Shown: one piece after another, positions 1-8,022 of the stretch
How positions within the stretch are numbered: the stretch's first letter is position 1
Layout: each line of letters begins with the position of its first letter
Source of the DNA: Archangium lansingense
GTDB taxonomy: Bacteria > Myxococcota > Myxococcia > Myxococcales > Myxococcaceae
Assembly: GCF_026626635.1 (NCBI RefSeq)
Contig: NZ_JAPNKA010000001.1
Span: 10,338,501 to 10,402,500 of the forward strand
Reading direction: 5' to 3'
Length of the DNA stretch: 64,000 bases
Made by a program: the position numbers and the translations under genes
The notes under the pieces: generated by a model
Databases searched by the model: none
The model's input: the letters and a program-made list of their open reading frames with translations, nothing else
Told to the model about the DNA's origin: nothing

Positions 1-95
1 TTGAAAGTGGGGCAGTTCCCAGCAGCGCGGAGCCCTTCATGGGTTGGCACACGAGACGCAAGAGCCCTCGGGAGTCACCACCAGAGGGCGCTGCG

Positions 96-1133
96 ATGAA
101 GAGACGGTTGGGAGAGCTGCTTCGGGAGGACGGGCTCGTGGATGAGCTGCAACTGCGCGCGGCGCTGGGCTTCCACAACAAGTGGGGCGTGCCCCTGGGG
201 CAGGTGGTGGTGGACATGGGCTTCTGCACCGCACAGCAGGTGCTCGAGACCCTGGCCCGGCAGGTGCGGCTTCCAACGGTAGACCTGGACGCGGAGGTGC
301 TGGACCCGCGGCTCGCGGAGGTGATTCCGGCCCGAGTGGCGGAGGACTGCCGGGTCGTCCCGCTGCGGCAGGAGGGGCCACGCGACTCGGTGCTGGTGGT
401 GGCCACCACGGCTCCGGCGCATCCGCTCGCCCTGGACGAAGTGGCTCGCGTGAGCGGCAAGGCGCGGGTGGTGACGCTGCTTGCGACCGATGCCTCCATC
501 TCCCGCGCCATCGATCGGCTCTACCATCCCCATCTCCTCGACGCGCGGCGCCCGGTGGAGCCGATTCCCCTCCCCGAGGCGGATGAGCACCTGCCCCTGG
601 TCACGGATCGCGCCGAGTACCTGATGCTGGATCGCCTCATGGCTGGCAGTAAGGCGGCGTCCACCGTCGAGCGGAGCGAGAGCGGCCTGCCGGTGCTGGA
701 TCCGCTGACGGAGGAGTTCCCGGCCCAGACTCGGCTCGCGGAGCGGGAACTGCCGAGGGTGGAAGCGTCAGGAAAACCCACGATGGAGCCCAAGCCAGAG
801 GTCTGGGTGTACGGCTGGGGTGTCCACGCGACCCAGGGACTGCTGAAGCTGCTGGAGGACGCGGGCCTGCGAGCGCGTGTGGCTCGCACGCAGGACGTGC
901 GAGCTGCGAGCTCGAACACCGTGGTCCTGGCTCCGGTGCAGTCCGTGGAGAGCGTGAAGCGGCGGGGCATCCAAGCAAGGTTGCTGCTGGCGGGCCGGGC
1001 GCGAGAGGAGGAGCAGGCGTGGGCCCTGGGGGCACAGGGTTTCCTGTCGAGTCCTCTGCGCACGGACTTGTTGAGCCAGGCGGTACGCGAGCAGGTCAAA
1101 GCCCGCCCCGCGGAGTGGCGCCGAGCGGGATGA
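96..1133 (+). CDS. GspE/MshEN N-terminal-domain protein with receiver-like C-terminus
   Basis: Residues 1-150 resemble the N-terminal domain of type II secretion and type IV pilus ATPases (T2SSE_N/MshEN): an opening MKRRLGELLREDGLVDE, then G-x-P-L-G-Q and helices typical of that fold. No Walker ATPase domain follows, so it is a stand-alone version, a form common in myxobacteria. Some MshEN domains bind c-di-GMP; whether this one does is not shown. After a linker rich in Glu and Pro, residues 245-345 form an alpha/beta unit that looks like a degenerate response-regulator receiver. An in-frame ATG lies 57 bases upstream, but the start at 96 has the better GAGG ribosome site. Function unknown, probably regulatory. 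Confidence 0.75.
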   Translation: MKRRLGELLREDGLVDELQLRAALGFHNKWGVPLGQVVVDMGFCTAQQVLETLARQVRLPTVDLDAEVLDPRLAEVIPARVAEDCRVVPLRQEGPRDSVLVVATTAPAHPLALDEVARVSGKARVVTLLATDASISRAIDRLYHPHLLDARRPVEPIPLPEADEHLPLVTDRAEYLMLDRLMAGSKAASTVERSESGLPVLDPLTEEFPAQTRLAERELPRVEASGKPTMEPKPEVWVYGWGVHATQGLLKLLEDAGLRARVARTQDVRAASSNTVVLAPVQSVESVKRRGIQARLLLAGRAREEEQAWALGAQGFLSSPLRTDLLSQAVREQVKARPAEWRRAG

Positions 1134-1200
1134 GGTGCCGGTAGTCTGTTCGAGGAGGACAGGGTCCTGTATACGGACTCGTGCCGTTGGCACGCGTATC

Positions 1201-1743
1201 ATGCAGGACTCCTTCTCCGGTCGGGCCACGCAGGGCAGTTTCTTCGAGGGGTTGTTCGTCCACTCGCTCAAGGCAAGTGGGCCCTTCGCGGACGCGCTGA
1301 GGGAGTGTGGCTACGACCCGCGCCACCCCAAGGCCATCTACCCCATCGAAGTGTGGAACGCGGCGCTCGAGGTGGCCTGGCGCCATTGCTACCCCGGGAT
1401 GGCTCGCGAGGCCGCCTACCGTGAAATGGGCCGCCAGCTCGGGCTGGGCTTCCTGCGGACGTGGATGGGCAAGGTGGTGGACATGGGCCTGCCCATGCTC
1501 GGCCCGGATCGCCTCATGGCGCGAGTCCCCAGCCTCCTGGCGCTCGACACCTTCCGCTACGACGTGAAGGTGCTGCCGCTCGGCCAGCGCCAGTACCGCG
1601 TCTCCATCCGGAAGGACCCAGACGCCAAGCCGGATCTGATCGCCGGGCTCCTGGATGCGGGACTGGGCAGGACAGGCGTCAGAGCCACCACCACGGTGAC
1701 GATGCGAAACGGGCAGGACTTCGACGTCGACGTAAGCTGGTGA
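1201..1743 (+). CDS. DUF2378 (TIGR02265) family protein
   Basis: A protein of 180 residues matching the myxobacterial DUF2378/TIGR02265 pattern: an early G-x-x-F-E-G-L-F, a Y-P-x-x-x-W motif near residue 50, then Y-x-x-x-G-R/x-Q and a C-terminal half with alternating beta strands. The family is almost confined to myxobacteria, occurs as many paralogues, and has no established biochemical role. The ATG at 1201 fits the family length; the reading frame stays open 66 bases further up but without a better ribosome site. It lies 10 bases before the next gene and 67 after the previous one, so the three may be co-transcribed. Confidence 0.75.
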   Translation: MQDSFSGRATQGSFFEGLFVHSLKASGPFADALRECGYDPRHPKAIYPIEVWNAALEVAWRHCYPGMAREAAYREMGRQLGLGFLRTWMGKVVDMGLPMLGPDRLMARVPSLLALDTFRYDVKVLPLGQRQYRVSIRKDPDAKPDLIAGLLDAGLGRTGVRATTTVTMRNGQDFDVDVSW

Positions 1744-1752
1744 CCGTCCCCC

Positions 1753-2799
1753 ATGCCTACTTCCGCTTCTCCTGGCTCGCCCGCCGACACAATCCTCCGT
1801 GCCACCCAGCGCTACCTGCGCGCGTACCCCTCGGCCGCGCTGTGCGTGGGCCTCACGCACCGCGGAGAGCACCACGTGCAGGCCCTCCGTGGCGAAGGGC
1901 CGCTCCCCGCGACGAACTCGCTATACGAGCTGGGCGCGCTCACCCAGGTCTTCACCGGCACCCTGCTCGCGCTGTTGGTGGACCGGGGCGAGGTGAAGCT
2001 CGACACACCGCTGAAAGAGCTGCTCCCGCTGCCGCTCCTGCCGGATGAGGCCGCGGGCCACATCACGCTCGAGCAACTGGCGACGCACACCTCTGGCATG
2101 CCGCGCCTCCCGCCCAACCTGCGGACCCCTCAGCAGAACCCGGCCGATCCCTACGGCCACTACACCGCGGAGCTCTTCGGGGCCTTCCTGAGGAGCTACC
2201 ACCCTCGTCACCCGCCGCCGCAAAAGTACGCCGAGTCCGTCATTGGATTGGGCGTGCTCGGTCACGCCCTCTCACGCCGGGTGAGGCTCAACTATGGGCA
2301 TGCGGTGAGGGACTTCCTCTGCACGCCGCTGAAGCTGGGCGACACCACCGCGGTCCGCCTCTCCGAGGAGCAGGAGCGGCGCCTGCTTCCCGGCCACACC
2401 GCCCGGGGCATGCAGGTACCGGGCTGGACCTGGCCGGCACTGCCCGGAGCGGGAGCCATCCGCTCGACGGTGCCTGACCTGCTGCGCTTCCTCGACGCGA
2501 ACCTCGGGCGCGAGGATGCCGGACTCGGCCAGGCCCTGCGGCTCACGCACAGCCCGCGCGTGGAGGCTCGCGGCAAGCGCGTGGGGCTCGGGTGGCTCGT
2601 CTCCAACATGGGTGGCAAGCCCGTGGTGTGGCGCTCCGCGATGACGGGCGGTTACGCCGGCTTCATCGGCTTCTCGGCGGAGGCGGACACCGGGGTCGTC
2701 CTCCTGTCGGACCACGCAGGCTCCTTCCTCGCCTCTCTCCTGGGGCGAGTGCCCGTCGAGGAGGCTGGCTTCACGCTCCTCTCCAGCTACCTGCGTTAG
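1753..2799 (+). CDS. Serine-hydrolase / beta-lactamase-fold protein, catalytic motifs lost
   Basis: This 348-residue protein has the fold pattern of class C beta-lactamase-like serine hydrolases: ..LYELG.LTQVFTG.LLA.LVD.G.VKLD.PL.., then ..ITLEQLATHTSG.P.LP.. and a C-terminal GF-rich strand. At the place of the catalytic S-x-x-K it reads A62-L-T-Q65, the Y-x-N motif reads Y159-A-E, and the third motif is S-A-M-T-G-G in place of H/K-x-G. Both nucleophile and general base are missing, so hydrolysis by the usual mechanism is not expected. There is no clear signal peptide. The reading frame is intact and full length, which argues for a retained non-catalytic role over simple decay. Confidence 0.8.
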   Translation: MPTSASPGSPADTILRATQRYLRAYPSAALCVGLTHRGEHHVQALRGEGPLPATNSLYELGALTQVFTGTLLALLVDRGEVKLDTPLKELLPLPLLPDEAAGHITLEQLATHTSGMPRLPPNLRTPQQNPADPYGHYTAELFGAFLRSYHPRHPPPQKYAESVIGLGVLGHALSRRVRLNYGHAVRDFLCTPLKLGDTTAVRLSEEQERRLLPGHTARGMQVPGWTWPALPGAGAIRSTVPDLLRFLDANLGREDAGLGQALRLTHSPRVEARGKRVGLGWLVSNMGGKPVVWRSAMTGGYAGFIGFSAEADTGVVLLSDHAGSFLASLLGRVPVEEAGFTLLSSYLR

Positions 2800-2853
2800 C
2801 GGTAGCCGCACGGGCAGGCAGCCGTACCCCGCTCCTCTTGGGCGCTAGCCGAG

Positions 2854-3330
2854 CTAGAAGGTTCCGAGCTGAGAGTCATGCGAGACGGCCGGAAGAGCTC
2901 CTGGCTGCGTCAGCTCGCTTACTCCCCGCGCCAGCTCATTGCCCAAGCGCGCGAAGTGCTCGGCGGAGAGCAACCGTCGCACCTGGGGAAAGAGAACGGA
3001 CCGCTCCTCGGCCACGTGCGCTTCGACGGACTCGCGGAGGCTGATCAGCGCGGGCTCGAACTGCATGTCGCTGACGTCGAGGTGCAACATCTGGGTGATC
3101 AGCGCCGTGGCCTCGGCATGGTCGTCATAGGAGTGGCGGATCAGCTCGCTCGTCTCGGCCAGCTTCACCTCGGGGTAGAAGAAGCGCTCCTCGAGATGGG
3201 TATGAAGGGTGAGCAGGTAGGCGAGGCGGCGGAACAGGTGGGTTCGCTCTTCACCACTCGCCACCGCCACCTGCTGGAAGAGGAGCTCGGCTTCCTCGTG
3301 CTGCCGCGTCAGGAGTTCGATCGGATCCAT
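2854..3330 (-). CDS. Hemerythrin-like domain protein
   Basis: A four-helix hemerythrin/HHE protein of 158 residues. The di-iron ligand pattern is visible: H-E-E-A near residue 11, H-x-H-L-E-E-R-F-F-Y-P in helix 2, D-D-H-A in helix 3 and H-V-A-E-E-R-S-V-L-F-P in helix 4. Such proteins bind oxygen or nitric oxide, or sense them; this one is a single soluble domain without output domain. I chose the ATG at 3330 (MDPIELLTRQHEE) because the domain begins there; the frame stays open another 69 bases. It converges on the preceding hydrolase-like gene. Confidence 0.85.
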   Translation of the reverse strand: MDPIELLTRQHEEAELLFQQVAVASGEERTHLFRRLAYLLTLHTHLEERFFYPEVKLAETSELIRHSYDDHAEATALITQMLHLDVSDMQFEPALISLRESVEAHVAEERSVLFPQVRRLLSAEHFARLGNELARGVSELTQPGALPAVSHDSQLGTF

Positions 3331-3411
3331 ACGAGGACGCTCGGCATTGGCGCGTCCGGGGGCAAGCCGCTCATCCCCGACCGCCGAGCAGCCGGGCACG
3401 AGTCATTGACG

Positions 3412-3522
3412 CTACTGGCTGGCACGGTGGTTCTTCGCGGCGAGCCAGGCGCGCCACTCCTTTCGGCTCTTCGGATGGAACTTCTCGAGCGAGTCCAGCT
3501 TCGACGCCTTCTGGGTGGCCAC
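3412..3522 (-). pseudogene. Remnant of a YdeI/OmdA-family gene (N-terminal fragment)
   Basis: A 36-codon frame starting at a GTG with a GGGAGA ribosome site and ending in TAG. The product contains FHPKSRKEWRAWLAAKNHRAS, which strongly resembles the N-terminal block of YdeI/OmdA (bacteriocin-protection) proteins, where F..R.EWRAWL...H. is followed by ~170 further residues. Nothing like the rest of that domain follows in any frame before the hemerythrin gene begins. I read it as a truncated relic. It could also be a short expressed peptide, since the ribosome site is intact. Confidence 0.45.
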
Positions 3523-3555
3523 GGGCGATCTCCCGGCTCGACTCTGGGGAAGCGG

Positions 3556-4281
3556 CTAGAAGATGCCTGTGCCCCTCAACTGCCCCACGATGTTGGCCTG
3601 ATAGAGGACGGTGGAGGGGAAGATGAATCCAGTGCCGAGGAATTGAATCTGCCCGGTCAGGAGGGTCCCGTCTTGCAGGAAGAACACCTGCATCAGACCG
3701 TCCTTGATCTGAAGCACGTTGGCGAACAATCCACCGTTCAGGTTGAACTGGTTGAAGGGACCCGCGGCGGCGATGTTGATGTCGGGCACGATGTCCAATC
3801 GCCCGGCCACCGGGTCGGCTCCCACGAAGGCGAAATCGATTGCCGCCTGGGAGCACCGGGCCTGGAGGAGGTTGGTGAGTGCGGAGTTCGTTGCGAAGCG
3901 GATGGCGCCCGGCTCGGGGAACGTGTCGGGGGTGCCAGAGAGCAGGATCAAATCGTTCGGGTTGATGCCGTTGTCGGTCCCGACGAGGGTGATGGGGCCC
4001 GTCAGGAACAGCACCCCGGTCCGCTGGAATGGCCCGCTCGGAGTCAGCCCCGAGAGCACCACGTCGTATAAGGCGAATGGCCGCCCGGGGAGAGGGGGTG
4101 CCAGGAAGCCGCAACGAGAGAAGAAGAGCTCGATCTCTGCTCTCAGGCCGGGCTCGATGGGCAGCGTGCTGAACTGAGGGATCTGTAACGGTTGCGCGCG
4201 GGCGGTAAGGCCCAGCAGGAGCCCGGCAACCAGGAGAAAACGCAATGCCGAGAGGGCACGTCGTGGATTCAGCCAGGACAT
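3556..4281 (-). CDS. Secreted protein of unknown function
   Basis: A 241-residue protein with a clear Sec signal peptide: MSWLNPRRALS, a hydrophobic run RFLLVAGLLLGLTARA and probable cleavage after ARA. The mature part is mainly beta-prone, rich in Gly, Pro, Phe and Leu, with two cysteines (..SRCGF.. and ..ARCSQ..) and no recognised domain. The start at 4281 is set by a GGAAGGGGAAGG ribosome site. It is transcribed divergently from the gene at 4464. Family not recognised. Confidence 0.7.
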   Translation of the reverse strand: MSWLNPRRALSALRFLLVAGLLLGLTARAQPLQIPQFSTLPIEPGLRAEIELFFSRCGFLAPPLPGRPFALYDVVLSGLTPSGPFQRTGVLFLTGPITLVGTDNGINPNDLILLSGTPDTFPEPGAIRFATNSALTNLLQARCSQAAIDFAFVGADPVAGRLDIVPDINIAAAGPFNQFNLNGGLFANVLQIKDGLMQVFFLQDGTLLTGQIQFLGTGFIFPSTVLYQANIVGQLRGTGIF

Positions 4282-4306
4282 GGCCTTCCCCTTCCAGTGA
4301 GTGAAT

Positions 4307-4316
4307 ACACGCGTGT
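4307..4316. promoter_or_regulatory. Palindrome ACACGCGTGT in divergent promoter region
   Basis: A perfect 10-base palindrome flanked on both sides by GTGAATA-like repeats. It lies 26 bases upstream of the start of the minus-strand secreted-protein gene and 148 bases before the plus-strand gene at 4464. Placement and symmetry would suit a dimeric repressor site; no regulator is identified. The rest of the 182-base intergenic space shows nothing clear. Confidence 0.25.
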
Positions 4317-4463
4317 GAATAACGGTTGGGGGGAATACCCACAAACGCCGGGAAGTCCGCTGTCAGGGCCTGTTGCGTACACCCGAGGGCTCGCGGGCCG
4401 GGCCGGGCCTCCAGCAGACAGGAGAGACCTCTGAGGCTCGCGAGCCCGGCTATGCTTGGACGC

Positions 4464-5711
4464 ATGACACGAGTCCTCTCGCTCCACGGCCGCTCCTGGC
4501 ACCTGGCGTGCAACCTGCGCCGAGCCCTGTTCGTCCTCGCACTCGGACCCCTGTGTCTCGAAGCGCGGGCAGCCCCCGCTCCGTCCGAGGCCTCCGCGCA
4601 AGCTCCCGCGCCCTCCGTCCTTTTCGCCCGCGCCTGCGACGCTCTCGAGGCCGGAGACCTGGACGGCGCGGCGAGCCACATCCTCACGCTGCGCCAGAGT
4701 CTTCCCGAGCGCCCCGAGCCACGCCTGCTGGAGTCACTCCTCGCGCTCAGACGCACCCGGCCTTCACTGGGCTGGCATGACGCCTTCACCCAGGCATGGA
4801 ACGGCATCGGCCGGCCCGACTTCAGCGAGTCGCCATTGCTGCCGGAGGAGGAGGAGCCGCTCGCCACGGGCCCCGGCCCGGAGGAGGTCTGGAAGCAGGA
4901 GCTCTCGGCCGAGCAGCGCTTCGTGGTCGCGCTCTCCATGCCCCTGGATGCCGAGCGAGCCCGCGCACTCATCCAACACATCCCCGTGGTCACGCTCCCC
5001 GAGTTGCTCGTCCCCATCGCCGAGTACATCGAGCGAGACAAGCTGCCCGCCCCGATGCGAGCCCAGCTCCGAACCACCCTACGAGCCCGGCTCGCCGCGC
5101 TCTCCACCAACTACCCGGAGTCCATGCAGCTTCGCGCCCTGCTCCTCCTGGAGGGGACGGACTCCCAGGCGCCCTTCACTGCTCGGGAGATTCAGGAGCT
5201 CGAGGCTCTGTCCAAGCTGAGCGACTGGCGCCAGAGCGATTTCGTCTCGCTCAACGGGTACGCGCTGCGCCACTTCGAGGCCACCGGGATTTCCCGCCCG
5301 GAGAACCATGCGTACACAGTCGCGGTCATGGCACTGGTCAGCCCCGTGCCCTGGCTGCTCCAGAAGCGCACCGAGGCCTCGCGAGACACGCTCACGCCCA
5401 CCGAGCGCCAGCGCCTGGGCGAGGCCCTGTGGCGCATCGGCTCGCGCCTCTCCGAGGAGTCCTCCATCGTCGAGCGGCTCGTGGGGCTCAACGTCATGAA
5501 GAAGGCCGCCACGGAGTTGGGGGACGAGGAGCGCCTGCGACAGGCCACGGAGCGCAGCACGGACTCACGGGCCAGCTACGCGGCCTGGCAGAGCGCGGTG
5601 CCCCACCGCTGGCCCCTGCCCTCTCTGCGGAAGGAGATGATTGAGTCATCCATGCGCGACGAGGTGGCTCATATGCACGCCTTCCGGGCCCCCGAGGCCA
5701 ACAAGCAGTAG
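4464..5711 (+). CDS. Secreted alpha-helical protein of unknown function
   Basis: A 415-residue protein with an N-terminal signal peptide (basic MTRVLSLHGRSW.., hydrophobic ALFVLALGPLCL, probable cleavage after ARA). The remainder is almost all amphipathic helix with motifs such as LFARACDALEAGDLDGAASHI that resemble TPR-like helical hairpins, but no clear repeat register was found. The start at 4464 is the ATG directly preceding the signal peptide; longer in-frame starts would bury it. Probably a periplasmic scaffold or helical-repeat protein; no enzyme motif is seen. Confidence 0.65.
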   Translation: MTRVLSLHGRSWHLACNLRRALFVLALGPLCLEARAAPAPSEASAQAPAPSVLFARACDALEAGDLDGAASHILTLRQSLPERPEPRLLESLLALRRTRPSLGWHDAFTQAWNGIGRPDFSESPLLPEEEEPLATGPGPEEVWKQELSAEQRFVVALSMPLDAERARALIQHIPVVTLPELLVPIAEYIERDKLPAPMRAQLRTTLRARLAALSTNYPESMQLRALLLLEGTDSQAPFTAREIQELEALSKLSDWRQSDFVSLNGYALRHFEATGISRPENHAYTVAVMALVSPVPWLLQKRTEASRDTLTPTERQRLGEALWRIGSRLSEESSIVERLVGLNVMKKAATELGDEERLRQATERSTDSRASYAAWQSAVPHRWPLPSLRKEMIESSMRDEVAHMHAFRAPEANKQ

Positions 5712-5735
5712 GAGCTGGAACCAGGAGAACGGCGC

Positions 5736-6164
5736 TCACTCAGCGCGTCGCCGCTTGGCGCGAGGACTCCGCTTCGGGCGTCGTTCTGGCTTCTGGATGG
5801 TGATTTCGTATTCGGTCTCCCGCTCGGGGAAGCGGACGAACTCCGCTCCCTCCGTTGCCAGGAATTCATCCAGGAGACGGATGATTGCTTCGAGCGTGCG
5901 CTCCAGGTCGCACGCGTTGGCTTCGTAGACTTGCTGGGCCCACCATGTGGGGAGATACCGCCACTTGGGGTGCCGCTTGTAGATCCACTCCCTGAATTGC
6001 TCGTGCTGGCTCTTCTGCCCTGTATCTCCAAGGGCACTCTCATAGCCATAAATATACATGTGAAGATGATCGAGCTCGAAGTTCGGAGCGAACATCCTCG
6101 GGCGCAAGCAGATGTGGCGTATGTGCTCGAACAGGCTTCCTGCATTGAGTCTCACAGGGCTCAT
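5736..6164 (-). CDS. Hypothetical protein, candidate orphan immunity protein
   Basis: A 142-residue soluble protein without recognised domain. It is rich in Trp, Tyr, His and acidic residues (..DHLHMYIYGYESALG.., ..REWIYKRHPKWRYLPTWWAQQ..) and ends in a strongly basic tail (..PERRPKRSPRAKRRRAE). The 5' half of the gene is more A+T-rich than its neighbours. Composition and size resemble single-domain immunity proteins of polymorphic toxin systems, but no family can be named and no toxin lies beside it. I chose the ATG at 6164, where the compact domain begins; the frame remains open to 6293. Confidence 0.5.
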   Translation of the reverse strand: MSPVRLNAGSLFEHIRHICLRPRMFAPNFELDHLHMYIYGYESALGDTGQKSQHEQFREWIYKRHPKWRYLPTWWAQQVYEANACDLERTLEAIIRLLDEFLATEGAEFVRFPERETEYEITIQKPERRPKRSPRAKRRRAE

Positions 6165-6425
6165 GGCAACTCGCTCACCAACTGCATTGAGAGGTCCCGC
6201 TGAGACGTGCAGAGCTGCAACACATGTCTGGCTGGCACATGCACCGCAGGTGATGCCACGGCCCACGTGGCACTCAGTTGTGTCACTCTCCATGTCGGCT
6301 CAATCCCGGAAGCGTAGCACCTTCACCTCCGGCCGTGTGCCCTACACACTCCTCCAGACGCGCGGAAAGCCCCGGCTCGAAGTCACTGGCGTTTCGGGCG
6401 GGCCGGTGCTGTAGCGCGCATTCTC
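6165..6425. other. Divergent intergenic region, 261 bases
   Basis: Space between a minus-strand hypothetical gene and a plus-strand lipoprotein gene. It is locally less GC-rich than the surroundings. No clear sigma-70 promoter, RNA gene or repeat was found. A weak sigma-54-like match is discussed under rejected items. Confidence 0.5.
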
Positions 6426-7322
6426 ATGACACGCGCCATTCGCTCCCGGATTCTCGCGGCCATCCTTCCTGCCCTCTGCGCCTGCGCCACACCCGCATCC
6501 ACCCAGCGCGCCCCAAAGGACGCCGTCACCCTCCGCTTCGCCTGGCCCGAGCACCTCGCCGCTCGCGTCTCCTACTCCGTCACGATGAACAGCCCCCTGG
6601 GCAACACCCAGGTCCAGCGCCGCTACTGGCTGACCGTGGCGCCGACGGAGGAGCAGGGCCACTACCAGTTCGTCCCGAGTGACATCGAGGTGTCTCCGCC
6701 CCAGTTCGCCGCCATGGTGGACCCGGTGCCCACGGTGCACTTCGACGACGAGGGCTGCTTCCAGGGCATCGACATCTCCGAGAACCTGCCGGGCCAGCAG
6801 ATGCTGGAGGTACTGCCCATGGAGCCGGAGAAGAAGGCGGAGCTCCTCGAGAACCTGGTGGCCGCGCAGGAAGAGTCCGCACTGGAGTACTGGGATCGGC
6901 TGGTGGGGAACTGGCGCGGTGTCACCCTGGTGCCCGGCGAGCCGGTGCGGCGCGAATCGACGATGGTGGTGGGCACGGGCTTCATGGAGAAGAAGGAAGT
7001 GGCCGCGGACGAGCACACCTCCATCGAAGTGGGAGTCCCCTGCACACCAGACGCCCAGGAGCGGCGATGCGTGCGATTGACCGTGGATCTGCAGCCGGTC
7101 GGCCAGTCCGAGGCGGGGACGGGCCCCATGGCGAGCAAGCGCTTCGAGCTCGTCACGGACCCGGACACGCTGGTGCCCTACTCCACCCGGTTGATGCGCA
7201 TGGACAGGGTGGACTGGGGCGAGGACGGCGGCGCTCAACCCCTCAAGGAGTTCCTGCAGGTGGAGGAGTACGTCTACACCTACGGCGCCCAGCGCATGCC
7301 TCCCGGCTCGAACCCGCTCTGA
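6426..7322 (+). CDS. Lipoprotein of unknown function
   Basis: A 298-residue protein with a lipoprotein signal: basic MTRAIRSR, hydrophobic ILAAILPA and lipobox L-C-A-C. The mature chain is acidic and beta-rich, with one Cys pair (..VPCTPDAQERRCVRL..). It has no recognised domain. The ATG at 6426 is the only start placing the signal at the N-terminus. Expected at the cell envelope. It may be co-transcribed with the nuclease-like gene 90 bases downstream. Confidence 0.65.
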   Translation: MTRAIRSRILAAILPALCACATPASTQRAPKDAVTLRFAWPEHLAARVSYSVTMNSPLGNTQVQRRYWLTVAPTEEQGHYQFVPSDIEVSPPQFAAMVDPVPTVHFDDEGCFQGIDISENLPGQQMLEVLPMEPEKKAELLENLVAAQEESALEYWDRLVGNWRGVTLVPGEPVRRESTMVVGTGFMEKKEVAADEHTSIEVGVPCTPDAQERRCVRLTVDLQPVGQSEAGTGPMASKRFELVTDPDTLVPYSTRLMRMDRVDWGEDGGAQPLKEFLQVEEYVYTYGAQRMPPGSNPL

Positions 7323-7412
7323 GCGCTGTATCGAGCCCTCCTGTGCTCGGCGGGTCTGGCGCACGCGGCCTCGGCATTGCACGACACGAGGGACATGCTG
7401 AAATCATCCCTC

Positions 7413-8018
7413 ATGGCCACCCGTCGCCCTCCTGAGTCCGAGTCTAGCGAGCGCAACGCGCCGTCCGTCGAGGCGGACTTCCAAGCGGCGCCTGCGGAAA
7501 TGGTGGCGGAGCTCCTCGATGGGGAGCTGCACCTCAGCCCCCGCCCGGCGCGTCCCCACACCAACGTGGCGTCACGACTGGGGATCATCATCGGAGGACC
7601 CTTCTGGCTCGGCACAGGGGGACCGGGTGGATGGGTCATCCTCTATGAGCCGGAGCTGCACTTCGGCCCACGCCCGGACAAGCTCGTCCCGGACCTCGCC
7701 GGCTGGAGGCGCGAGCGCATGCCTGATGCCCTCGGAGGGGACGAGGCACCGGCGCACTACGAGCTCGCACCGGACTGGGTGTGCGAAGTGCTCTCCGAGC
7801 GCACGCGGCACATGGACAAGGGCCCGAAGATGCGCATCTACGCCCGCGAAGGGGTGCGGCACCTGTGGCTCGTGGACCCGCTGGCCCATACACTCGATGT
7901 GTTCCGGCTCGAAGGGAACCACTGGATTCTGGTCGAGACCTTCGCTGGCGAGCAGCGGGTTCGCGCTGAGCCCTTCGAGGCCATCGAGCTCGAGCTGGCC
8001 CTACTCTGGTCCAGATGA
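7413..8018 (+). CDS. Uma2 family (DUF820) putative endonuclease
   Basis: A 201-residue member of the Uma2/DUF820 family of restriction-endonuclease-like (PD-(D/E)xK) proteins. Visible landmarks are an N-terminal P-A-E-M-V-A-E-L-L-D-G-E-L, a central V-P-D-L-A-G-W-R, then W-V-C-E-V-L-S-E-R-T, D-K-G-P-K-M-R-I-Y and G-V-R-H-L-W-L-V-D-P. The Asp of VPDLAGW, the Glu of CEVLS and the Lys of DKGPKM form the presumed catalytic set. The family is abundant in cyanobacteria and myxobacteria, with unproven cellular roles. The start is uncertain: ATGs at 7377, 7395 and 7413 are in frame, and I prefer the last from domain length. Confidence 0.8.
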   Translation: MATRRPPESESSERNAPSVEADFQAAPAEMVAELLDGELHLSPRPARPHTNVASRLGIIIGGPFWLGTGGPGGWVILYEPELHFGPRPDKLVPDLAGWRRERMPDALGGDEAPAHYELAPDWVCEVLSERTRHMDKGPKMRIYAREGVRHLWLVDPLAHTLDVFRLEGNHWILVETFAGEQRVRAEPFEAIELELALLWSR

Positions 8019-8022
8019 GGCA

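Noticed and set aside
2878..4071. A 397-codon plus-strand frame opposite hemerythrin and the secreted protein
   Set aside because: Antisense shadow: no ribosome site at a sensible start and no domain, while both minus-strand genes have clear motifs or a signal peptide.
6233..6247. Sigma-54-like TGGCAC-N5-CCGC in the divergent region before 6426
   Set aside because: GG and GC are at the right spacing, but the -12 half lacks TT and the site lies ~180 bases from the gene. Too weak to call.
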